Source: an uncultured Clostridia bacterium (GTDB lineage: Bacteria; Bacillota; Clostridia; Oscillospirales; Ruminococcaceae). From it: DNA of 46,737 nt. Of this stretch, positions 35,594 to 42,747 are shown in pieces. The notes beneath the pieces are model-generated. The model made no database searches. It had not been told where the DNA came from and was given only the letters and a program-made list of their open reading frames with translations. How positions within the stretch are numbered: position 1 is the first letter of the stretch; each line of letters begins with the position of its first letter. The translations under genes were made by a program, and so were the position numbers. The stretch spans positions 1 through 46,737 of the forward strand of contig CAMVNQ010000022.1 in the NCBI GenBank assembly GCA_947168885.1, written 5' to 3'.

Positions 35594-36815
35594 TGTATCC
35601 CATTCTCTTTCGTATGGTTTTTAAACAGTCCGTGAACCGCTCAATATCACGCTCGTCGTTATAAAATGCAACACTCGCGCGGACTGTTGATTGCAGGTTA
35701 AGGTATTTGTGGAGAGGCTGCGCACAGTGGTGTCCGGCACGGACCGCGACTCCGGCTTCGTCGAATATCGCTGCAACGTCGTGCGGGTGAACATCATCTA
35801 TCGTGAATGTCACAATGCCGTGATGATCGGCGGGATCATCGGAACCGATGATGTGAACGTGCGGGGTGTTCTGCATTTCGCCGAACAGCTTCACGGTAAG
35901 CGCGTTCTCGCGGCGTTCGATCTCGTCAAATCCGAGCGTGCTGATGTAGTCTATCGCCGCGTGCAGTCCGACGGCTCCGCCCGCATTCACCGTACCCGCC
36001 TCAAATTTATGCGGAAGCTCTGCGAATGTCGCACCGCACAGCGTCACATATTCGATCATCTCACCGCCGTACAGGAACGGCGGCATTTTTTCGAGCAGCT
36101 CTTCCCTGCCGTACAATACGCCTATCCCCATCGGCGCAAGCATTTTGTGTCCCGAAAATGCGAGGAAGTCAACATCAAGCTCACGCACGTTCACGGGGAT
36201 ATGCGGGACGCTCTGTGCGCCGTCACAGACGATAAGAGTGCCGTTTTTATGACATATCTCCGCAAATTCCTTTATCGGATTGAGCCGCCCGAAAACGTTG
36301 GAGATCTGCGCTATGGCAAATATCTTCGTCCGCGGGGACAATGCCTTTTGCAGAGCTTCCGGAGTGTATTCTCCCGTTTCGCTGCATTTGAGGAATTTCA
36401 GCCGTGCGCTCTTTTCCTTCGCGAGTATCTGCCACGGCAGAAAATTGCTGTGGTGCTCCGAAATGGTCACAAGTATCTCGTCGCCCTCGTGGATGTTTGC
36501 CCTGCCATAGCTGTATGCTATCAGATTCAGGCTCTCTGAGGCGTTGCGCGTGAAGATTATCTCGCGCTCGCTCGCCGCGCCGATAAAGTCTCGGACAGCG
36601 ATACGCGCATTCTCATATGCGTCGGTCGCCTTTACCGCGAGCTCGTACAGTCCGCGCAGAGGATTCGCGTTTTCCTCGCGGTAATAGCGGGAAACTGCTT
36701 CGAGGACGGAACGGGGCTTCTGTGTGGTCGCGGAGTTATCGAGATACGCGAGGTCGGGATACGTTTCAAACACGGGGAAATCCGCTTTGTAGTTACGCTC
36801 ACTCATCATCATCAC
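35586..36815 (-). CDS. sufS: SufS cysteine desulfurase (SUF operon copy)
   Basis: This 409-residue class II PLP desulfurase converts cysteine to alanine and an enzyme persulfide for Fe-S assembly. The PLP lysine is in FSGHKMLAPMG and the active-site cysteine in RAGHHCAQPLHKYL. It has no N-terminal extension, unlike the encapsulin-linked paralogue at 39928-41550. The start is a run of four ATG codons overlapping sufD. Confidence 0.93.
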   Translation of the reverse strand: MMMMSERNYKADFPVFETYPDLAYLDNSATTQKPRSVLEAVSRYYREENANPLRGLYELAVKATDAYENARIAVRDFIGAASEREIIFTRNASESLNLIAYSYGRANIHEGDEILVTISEHHSNFLPWQILAKEKSARLKFLKCSETGEYTPEALQKALSPRTKIFAIAQISNVFGRLNPIKEFAEICHKNGTLIVCDGAQSVPHIPVNVRELDVDFLAFSGHKMLAPMGIGVLYGREELLEKMPPFLYGGEMIEYVTLCGATFAELPHKFEAGTVNAGGAVGLHAAIDYISTLGFDEIERRENALTVKLFGEMQNTPHVHIIGSDDPADHHGIVTFTIDDVHPHDVAAIFDEAGVAVRAGHHCAQPLHKYLNLQSTVRASVAFYNDERDIERFTDCLKTIRKRMGYNE

Positions 36816-37593
36816 CCCACCCGAGTATGCTGTATATGCGTTTCTGTGTGTCTTTATCGCCTGTCTTTTTTATTATCCGTTCAAGTCTTGCACGCGTTAT
36901 CATCTCATATATCTGTTCTTCCGGAATGCCGCGCGATCTCATGTAATAAATGTGCTGCTCGTCGATACGGCCTATCGTCGCACCGTGAGAACCTTCGACA
37001 TCTTCCTCGGCGCAGAGTATGACAGGAACTGTCCTGTTCACGACCGATTCGTTCAGCAGGATAACGTCCTCTTTTTCACTGCCTTTTGCGCCGGAAGAGC
37101 CGTTCTTAAAGTCTATCGTGCCCTTGAACGTTTTCTGCGCGTTGGCACGGAGTATGCCGTCAGCAGTTATCTCCGATGTGCTTCTGCGCCCGTAATGGTC
37201 TGCGACAAGGTTGAGGTCGAGCACGTCGCCGTACCCGAGATCATAACCAATTTCGGCGGTAAATCCGGATCTGTACCCGCTGAGTTCCGTTATGATCTCA
37301 CTTACATTATCGCCGCCGAGATATAGCTGTATCAGTCCGAACTGCGCGTTGTCGGCAACAGTGGTTTTCAGCACGGACGCGCACCTGCCCGTGAACACCT
37401 GTACAAGGTTCAGCCTTGCGCCCTTACCGACTGTGACCGATGTTTCGCAGTCCGTCTCTCTGAACTGTATTATCTGCCGTTCCGATCCTTCCGGAACGGA
37501 TATTGTTTCTGTTTCAAACGCTGTATCGCGCTCGGTGAAATTCACGCCGAGCCGGTTGAACGTCGGCAAAGGAAGTATGTTTAGTTTTGACAT
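36799..37593 (-). CDS. sufD: SufD-like Fe-S assembly subunit (short)
   Basis: This 264-residue SufB/SufD-core protein has TVGKGARLNLVQVFTG, a beta-helix core, the HGATIGRIDEQHIYYMRSRG block and GIPEEQIYEMI near the end. It lacks the long N-terminal helical region of enterobacterial SufD, as in other Clostridia. It forms the SufBC2D scaffold with its neighbours. It is 1 bp from sufB and overlaps sufS by 17 bp. Confidence 0.88.
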   Translation of the reverse strand: MSKLNILPLPTFNRLGVNFTERDTAFETETISVPEGSERQIIQFRETDCETSVTVGKGARLNLVQVFTGRCASVLKTTVADNAQFGLIQLYLGGDNVSEIITELSGYRSGFTAEIGYDLGYGDVLDLNLVADHYGRRSTSEITADGILRANAQKTFKGTIDFKNGSSGAKGSEKEDVILLNESVVNRTVPVILCAEEDVEGSHGATIGRIDEQHIYYMRSRGIPEEQIYEMITRARLERIIKKTGDKDTQKRIYSILGWGDDDE

Positions 37594-37594
37594 T

Positions 37595-39004
37595 TTACCC
37601 GATGCTTCCTTTCATTTCGATGTTTATGAGGTTGTTCATTTCGGCTGCGTACTCGAGCGGGAGCTCTTTTGAAACGTTCTCCGCGAAGCCGCTTACAATA
37701 AGGGCTTTAGCGCTGTTCTCGTCAAGTCCGCGGGACATAAGGTAGAACACAGCCTCGTCGCTTATACGCCCTATCCGCGCCTCGTGTCCCACATCCGCCT
37801 TGTCGGTCTTTATGACCATGGAAGGTATCGTGTCGGAGCGCGATACGCTGTCGAGCATCAGTGATTCGCACGATACCGCGGACTTGCTTCCGACCGCATT
37901 TTCGCTGATGACAACGGAACTGCGGAATGTGCTTATTCCACCGCTTTTTGATATCGAACGCGTGTTCATGTACGACGATGTTTCGGGGGCGTTGTGGACT
38001 ATCTTCGCGCCGGTGTCGAGGTTCTGCCCCTCACCCGCAAAAGTAATTCCCGTGAACTCGGCACGTGCACCGCGCCCGTTCAGTATGCTCATCGGATAGA
38101 GGTATGAAACGTGTGAGCCGAAGGAACCGGACACCCATTCCACTTTGCCGCCCTCTTCGACAGCCGCGCGTTTGGTATTCAGATTGTACATATTCTTCGA
38201 CCAGTTCTCGATAGTCGAATAGCGCAGCGTAGCGTTCTTTCCGACATACAGTTCAACGCACCCCGCGTGCAGGCTTGCTTCATAGTATTTCGGCGCGGAG
38301 CAGCCCTCGATGAAGTGCAGATAGGCGTTTTCTTCAACGATTATCAGAGTGTGCTCGAACTGACCCGCGCCTTTTGCGTTCAGTCGGAAGTATGATTGCA
38401 GCGGTATTTCGAGATGCACGCCCGCGGGAACATACACGAACGAACCACCCGACCATACCGCACCGTGCAGCGCCGCAAACTTGTGATCCGTCGGCGGAAC
38501 GAGTTTCATGAAATGCGAGCGTATCAGCTCCGCGTAGCGCTCGTCGTGCATCGCGCTTTCAAGGTCGGTATAGACGACCCCGCTCTCCGCGACCTCCCTG
38601 CGGACGTTGTGATAGACGAGCTCGCTGTCGTACTGCGCGCCGACACCGGCAAGAGATTCGCGCTCCGCCTGCGGGATACCGAGTTTCTCAAAGGTCTCCT
38701 TTATGTCATCCGGAACACTGTTCCAGTCGCTTTGCATACGTTTCTGCGGGCGGATGTAGGCAACTATCCTGTCCATATCGAGTCCGCTTATATCGGGACC
38801 CCACTGCGGCATTTTCAGCCTGTTGTACACATCAAGCGAATGCAGCCGGAACTCCGTCATCCACTCGGGGTCACCCTTTTCCGCAGATATTTCGCGGATT
38901 ATTTCGGGCGTTATGCCGCTTTCGAGGAAGTTTTTCTCGTCCTCATCATAGCGGAAATCGTAAAATGCGCGGTCTATGTCCGCGACCAGAGTTTTTTCCT
39001 TCAT
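37595..39004 (-). CDS. sufB: SufB Fe-S scaffold protein
   Basis: This 469-residue SufB contains the family signature blocks GAVWSGGSFVYVPAGVHLEI, YTDLESAMHDERYAELIRSH, the core beta-helix WVSGSFGSHVSYLYP and the C-terminal VGHEARIGRISDEAVFYLMS with RGLDENSAKALIV. It builds [4Fe-4S] clusters with SufC and SufD. It lies 12 bp after sufC. Confidence 0.95.
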   Translation of the reverse strand: MKEKTLVADIDRAFYDFRYDEDEKNFLESGITPEIIREISAEKGDPEWMTEFRLHSLDVYNRLKMPQWGPDISGLDMDRIVAYIRPQKRMQSDWNSVPDDIKETFEKLGIPQAERESLAGVGAQYDSELVYHNVRREVAESGVVYTDLESAMHDERYAELIRSHFMKLVPPTDHKFAALHGAVWSGGSFVYVPAGVHLEIPLQSYFRLNAKGAGQFEHTLIIVEENAYLHFIEGCSAPKYYEASLHAGCVELYVGKNATLRYSTIENWSKNMYNLNTKRAAVEEGGKVEWVSGSFGSHVSYLYPMSILNGRGARAEFTGITFAGEGQNLDTGAKIVHNAPETSSYMNTRSISKSGGISTFRSSVVISENAVGSKSAVSCESLMLDSVSRSDTIPSMVIKTDKADVGHEARIGRISDEAVFYLMSRGLDENSAKALIVSGFAENVSKELPLEYAAEMNNLINIEMKGSIG

Positions 39005-39016
39005 TTTGCGCCCCCG

Positions 39017-39754
39017 TCAGATAAACTTGTCAAAACCGTTCGCAGTGACCTCGTCGATAAGCTCCGCGCCTCCTTCGGCTGCGATACGTCCGTCTGCGAT
39101 GATATGCGTTTTATCTACGTTCAGCGCTTCAAGTATCTTCGTGTTGTGTGTGATTATGAGCAGCGAACCTCCGGTCTGTTCCTTGTACGCTTTTATACCG
39201 GCGGATACTGTCTTTACCGCATCAACATCAAGCCCGCTGTCCGTTTCGTCGAGTATAGCGAGTTCCGGGCGCAGAACGAGTAATTGCAGTATCTCGGCTT
39301 TCTTCTTTTCACCGCCGGAAAATCCGACATTGAGCTCACGGTCGGCATAAGCCTTGTCCATTTGCAGTACATCCATCGCTTCCTGAAGCTTTTTCCTGAA
39401 CGCGAACAGCTTTATATGCTCGCCGGTCACCTGCTCATACGCGCTGCGCAGGAATGACGAAAGCGTTATCCCCGGTATCTCTGTCGGATTCTGGAAAGAC
39501 AGGAATATACCGTGTTTCGCTCGCTTGTCGGGAGTTTCCGACGTTATATCAGCCCCGTCAAAAACTATGCTCCCTCCTGTTACGGTATATTCGGGGCTTC
39601 CCATTATTGCGGCTCCGAGCGTGGATTTTCCTGCGCCGTTGGGACCCATAATGACGTGTGTTTCGCCCGCGCTTATAGCAAGGTCAACGCCGTGCAGTAT
39701 TTCCTTTTCCTCGGCAGCGACTTTGAGGGCTGTTATTTTCAGCAGTTCAGACAT
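39017..39754 (-). CDS. sufC: SufC Fe-S assembly ATPase
   Basis: This 245-residue ABC-type ATPase has Walker A GPNGAGKST, the SufC motif FLSFQNPTEIPGI, signature GFSGGEKKK and Walker B AILDETDSGLDVDA. ATG 39754 (MSELLKITALKV) behind AGGAG is chosen over the frame start at 39790. It is the first gene of sufCBDSU and has its own consensus promoter. Confidence 0.95.
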   Translation of the reverse strand: MSELLKITALKVAAEEKEILHGVDLAISAGETHVIMGPNGAGKSTLGAAIMGSPEYTVTGGSIVFDGADITSETPDKRAKHGIFLSFQNPTEIPGITLSSFLRSAYEQVTGEHIKLFAFRKKLQEAMDVLQMDKAYADRELNVGFSGGEKKKAEILQLLVLRPELAILDETDSGLDVDAVKTVSAGIKAYKEQTGGSLLIITHNTKILEALNVDKTHIIADGRIAAEGGAELIDEVTANGFDKFI

Positions 39755-39766
39755 TGTTTTATCTCC

Positions 39767-39832
39767 TATTAATTCTATAATTCTTATCAAAACGCTATGA
39801 TTTATTATACATCATCGTTACCGGTTTGTCAA
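39767..39832 (-). promoter_or_regulatory. consensus promoter of the suf operon
   Basis: Minus strand TTGACA (39827-39832), 17-bp spacer, TATAAT (39804-39809). AATAGGAG just before sufC doubles as ribosome site and as a possible match to the AATAGG boxes seen elsewhere in the locus. Confidence 0.75.
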
Positions 39833-39843
39833 GAGAAAACAAG

Positions 39844-39878
39844 CAAAAAACTTCCCCGCTTTTTAAAACGGGGAAGTC
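39844..39878 (-). terminator. terminator of the encapsulin operon
   Basis: Stem ACTTCCCCG/CGGGGAAGT (39850-39877) with TTTTTT on the minus strand. It separates the encapsulin-cargo transcript from the suf promoter. Confidence 0.75.
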
Positions 39879-39927
39879 TCGTCACGATCCGGATATGTCC
39901 CGGATCGGACATCGCAGTCGTGCATTG

Positions 39928-41550
39928 TCAAAGGCTTCTTATGCCTCTTACGAGTGCGTCGATGTCCTCGAACGAGTTGTAGAGAGCAAGCGTCGGACGC
40001 ACCGTTCCTTCAAGTCCGAAACGGCGAAGAACAGGCTGCGCACAGTGATGACCCGTGCGGACAGCTATACCGAGTTCGTTGAGGCGCGCACCCACTTCGT
40101 CGTTGCTGTGACCGTCAAGTACGAACGAAAGCACGCTCGCCTTGTCTGCCGCAGTACCGATAAGGTGCAGACCCGGTATCTTCTTCAGCTCGCTCATTCC
40201 GTAAACGAGAAGTTCGTGCTCGTGCTTGTTTACCGCGGGCATTCCGACAGCATTCAGGTATTCGAGCGCAGCACCGAGACCCACCGCGTCCGCGATGCTT
40301 CCGGTTCCCGCTTCAAATTTGTTCGGCGCGGGATTGTATATCGTGCGCTCAAAAGTCACGTCCTTAATCATATTGCCGCCGCCGTGATACGGCCTCGCTG
40401 CTTCGAGCAGTTCCTTTTTTCCGTAAAGCGCACCGATACCGGTAGGCGCAAATATCTTGTGACCCGAAAAAACGTAAAAATCTGCATCGAGAGCTGTTAC
40501 GTTCACAGGGATATGGGCTACCGACTGCGCACCGTCAATAAGTATCGGAACGCCGTGCGCGTGCGCGGTCGCTATAAGTTCCGCAACGGGAGTTATAGTT
40601 CCGAGAACATTGGAAACGTGCGTTGCGCTCACGAATTTCGTCCTGCGCGTAAACAGCTTTTCGTATTCCGACAGAATGAGCTGACCGCTTTCATCGCACG
40701 GAACAACTTTAATGACTGCCCCTGTTTCCTGAGCAACGAGCTGCCACGGAACGATGTTCGCGTGATGTTCAAGAATGGTAAGTATTATCTCGTCGCCCGG
40801 CTGCAGCAGCGGCTTCACATACGCGTTTGCCACAAGGTTTATGCCCTCGGTCGTGCCGCGGACGAATACGATGTTGTCCTTGCTGGTCGCACCGAGGAAG
40901 TCCGCGGTTATCTGACGCGCGTTCTCATAAGCGTCGGTCGAGCGCGCCGCAAGCTCATGAGCGCCGCGGTGAACATTCGAGTTTTCGTGAGTGTAGTAGT
41001 ACGAAAGTCTGTCTATGACAGCCTGCGGGCGCTGAGTAGTAGCGCCGTTGTCGAGCCACACGAGCGGATGTCCGTTGATGACTTCTTTGAGTATCGGAAA
41101 GTCATCGCGTATCTGACCGAGCGTTTTTGTTCCGACAACAACGTTATTGCTCGCCGAAACGGGAGCCGCCGCCTGTTGTGCGGTCTGCGGGATATAATCA
41201 GCCGCCTGCGCTTCGGACATTACAGCGGGAGAGTAACCCGCCGGAGCTGCGGAAACCACTTTGTTTGCGGAACCGACATAGGGTATGCTTTCGCTGCCCG
41301 CCCCGTTCATAAGTTCGTTGGCGAGGTTCTCATATTCGGGATAGAATCCGCCGACAAAGCTCTCCGCAGGTATCTCATAGCCGCCATAACTTTCGGCTTT
41401 CCGCAAAGCTTCAAACACTACCGAAGTGTCGCCGGCCGTCACAAGCTTTCCGATACCCTCGGCACAGTGCTGTGCGTCAAAATCGGGAAAAAGCGAGTTC
41501 GCAAGCTGTTCGAGATCATGCTCGGACGGTATGCCGTTAATCATAGTCAT
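39928..41550 (-). CDS. cysteine desulfurase with encapsulin-targeting N-terminal extension
   Basis: This is a 540-residue SufS-type enzyme. The catalytic part runs from about residue 143 (TLGQIRDDFPILKEVI) to the end, with PLP lysine in FSGHKIFAPTG and catalytic Cys503 in RTGHHCAQPVL. The first ~140 residues begin MTMINGIPSEHDLEQLANS, include a conserved-looking block up to about 90, and become Ala/Ser/Pro-rich and disordered (about 95-140). Such extensions mark the cargo desulfurases of family 2A encapsulins and direct them into the shell. The start at 41550 overlaps the shell gene end by 14 bp, so the two are translationally coupled. It probably supplies or stores sulfur inside the compartment. 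Confidence 0.9.
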   Translation of the reverse strand: MTMINGIPSEHDLEQLANSLFPDFDAQHCAEGIGKLVTAGDTSVVFEALRKAESYGGYEIPAESFVGGFYPEYENLANELMNGAGSESIPYVGSANKVVSAAPAGYSPAVMSEAQAADYIPQTAQQAAAPVSASNNVVVGTKTLGQIRDDFPILKEVINGHPLVWLDNGATTQRPQAVIDRLSYYYTHENSNVHRGAHELAARSTDAYENARQITADFLGATSKDNIVFVRGTTEGINLVANAYVKPLLQPGDEIILTILEHHANIVPWQLVAQETGAVIKVVPCDESGQLILSEYEKLFTRRTKFVSATHVSNVLGTITPVAELIATAHAHGVPILIDGAQSVAHIPVNVTALDADFYVFSGHKIFAPTGIGALYGKKELLEAARPYHGGGNMIKDVTFERTIYNPAPNKFEAGTGSIADAVGLGAALEYLNAVGMPAVNKHEHELLVYGMSELKKIPGLHLIGTAADKASVLSFVLDGHSNDEVGARLNELGIAVRTGHHCAQPVLRRFGLEGTVRPTLALYNSFEDIDALVRGIRSL

Positions 41551-42493
41551 AGTATTCACCAACTTCAACGTCTTCGAGCACAGCTATAGCGTCGTCAGCG
41601 AGTATAGCCGCCGAGCAGTAGAGCGAAAGCAGATATGATGCAACTCCCTTGTCGTCGATGCCGCGGAAGCGGACTGCGAGACCGCGGCCCTGCTCGTTCT
41701 TGAGGTTGCGCCGATACAGACCGATAACGCCGCGCTTTGCTTCGCCGGTGCGGACGAGAAGAATGTTGGTCTTGCCGCCCTTGCCCTTGGGCTCCTTGAC
41801 CCCGTCAACAAGCAGTTTGTTGGTAGGGATGATCGGGATACCGCGCCAGAGAATGAACGTTCCGCCCGCGATATTCGTTGTTGTCGGAGGAACCCCGCGC
41901 TTGGTGCATTCACGCTCGAACGCCGCTATTGCACGCGGATGAGCGAGGAAGAAGGACGGGTCTTTCCAGACCTTCGTGATAAGCTCATCGAGATCGTCCG
42001 GTGTGGGCGCTCCGCTTGCGGAAACAGGCTGAATACGCTGCTTATCCGCTATGTTCTTGAGCAGACCGTAGTCGTCATTGTTGATGAGCTGGCTCTCCTG
42101 ACGCTCACGAAGGCTCTCGATAGCGAGCGAAAGCTGTTCCTTTGCCTGATCGAAGGGTGAGCTGTAAACATCGTCTATAGCGGTATGTACATTGATGATC
42201 GTGGAGATGTTCGCAAGGCGGTACTCGCGGGGCTTTTCCTCGTACTCAACATAACCCTGCGGGATTATATTGGACTTCTTTTCCGAGCTGCAGAGCACAT
42301 CAAGGGGCGTGTCGCCCTCCTTTACCTTGTTCACGCGGTAGATACCGGAATCAAGTCCCTTGAATTCGAGAACTTTTGTCAGGTACTTCGGTGTAAGTGC
42401 CGCATACTGCGGCTTGGTCTTGTTAATGTCGGCGAGATTATACGCCGCACCGGCTCCGAGAGCTATGATCTTTTCTTCGTCTTTGGTTGCCAT
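41537..42493 (-). CDS. srpI: family 2A encapsulin shell protein (SrpI-like)
   Basis: This 318-residue HK97-fold protein is collinear with cyanobacterial SrpI. It has LTPKYLTKVLEF, GLDSGIYRVNKVKEG, YVEYEEKPREYRLANISTII, DVYSSPFDQAKEQLSLAIES, RERQESQLINNDDYGLL, PTPDDLDELITKVWKDPSFF, WRGIPIIPTNKL and the end LADDAIAVLEDVEVGEYYDYD. No cyclic-nucleotide-binding insertion is present, so it is type 2A, not 2B. ATG 42493 follows AGGAGG; the frame start at 42562 lies in the leader. It would assemble into a protein nanocompartment around the downstream desulfurase. It has its own promoter with a dyad operator. No phage genes are near, so it is not a prophage capsid. Confidence 0.95.
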   Translation of the reverse strand: MATKDEEKIIALGAGAAYNLADINKTKPQYAALTPKYLTKVLEFKGLDSGIYRVNKVKEGDTPLDVLCSSEKKSNIIPQGYVEYEEKPREYRLANISTIINVHTAIDDVYSSPFDQAKEQLSLAIESLRERQESQLINNDDYGLLKNIADKQRIQPVSASGAPTPDDLDELITKVWKDPSFFLAHPRAIAAFERECTKRGVPPTTTNIAGGTFILWRGIPIIPTNKLLVDGVKEPKGKGGKTNILLVRTGEAKRGVIGLYRRNLKNEQGRGLAVRFRGIDDKGVASYLLSLYCSAAILADDAIAVLEDVEVGEYYDYD

Positions 42494-42525
42494 TTTGTTG
42501 CCTCCTGTTGTTTTTGATGATTCCG

Positions 42526-42620
42526 CTTCCCCGTCTGTCGGAGAATGTAGATTATATTTCACACCTATATAATAGGTATGCTATACGCTGTATTATAGCA
42601 CATTTAATTTGAAAATGCAA
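42526..42620 (-). promoter_or_regulatory. encapsulin operon promoter, operator dyad and leader motif
   Basis: Minus strand TTGCAT (42615-42620), 17 bp, extended -10 TGCTATAAT (42592-42600). The dyad ACCTATATAATAGGT (42563-42577) lies about 8-22 bp past the start site, a repressor position. The leader then carries CTCCGACAGACGGGGAAG (about 42526-42543), which resembles CTCCGACAGCGGGTAAAG in the metY leader. Confidence 0.7.
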
Positions 42621-42690
42621 TAGTTTTCACACAAATTTCTTTTTTCAGCGCGAAGCAAATAAAGTTTTCGGGAAAGAGAGTGAGGGGTGC

Positions 42691-42741
42691 GGGGAGAGAG
42701 AGGATAACCCTTTTTTCAAAAAGGGCTTCCTCTCTTTCCCC
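42691..42741 (-). terminator. strong hairpin after the MoaD-MoeB-rhodanese gene
   Basis: GGGGAGAGAGAGG pairs with CCTCTCTTTCCCC, enclosing CCCTTTTTT/AAAAAGGG. It lies just past the stop of the fusion gene and upstream of the encapsulin promoter. There is no classic T-run, so it is a probable but not certain terminator. Confidence 0.5.
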
Positions 42742-42747
42742 GCTCTC

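Noticed and set aside
39826-41589. 587-codon plus-strand frame over the cargo desulfurase
   Set aside because: It is antisense to a clear PLP enzyme; composition is basic and low-complexity, typical of the complement of GC-biased codons, and no ribosome site is present.
41537-42493. HK97-fold protein as evidence of a prophage
   Set aside because: Sequence is SrpI-like family 2A, the neighbour is its cargo desulfurase, and no portal, terminase, protease or tail genes are present.
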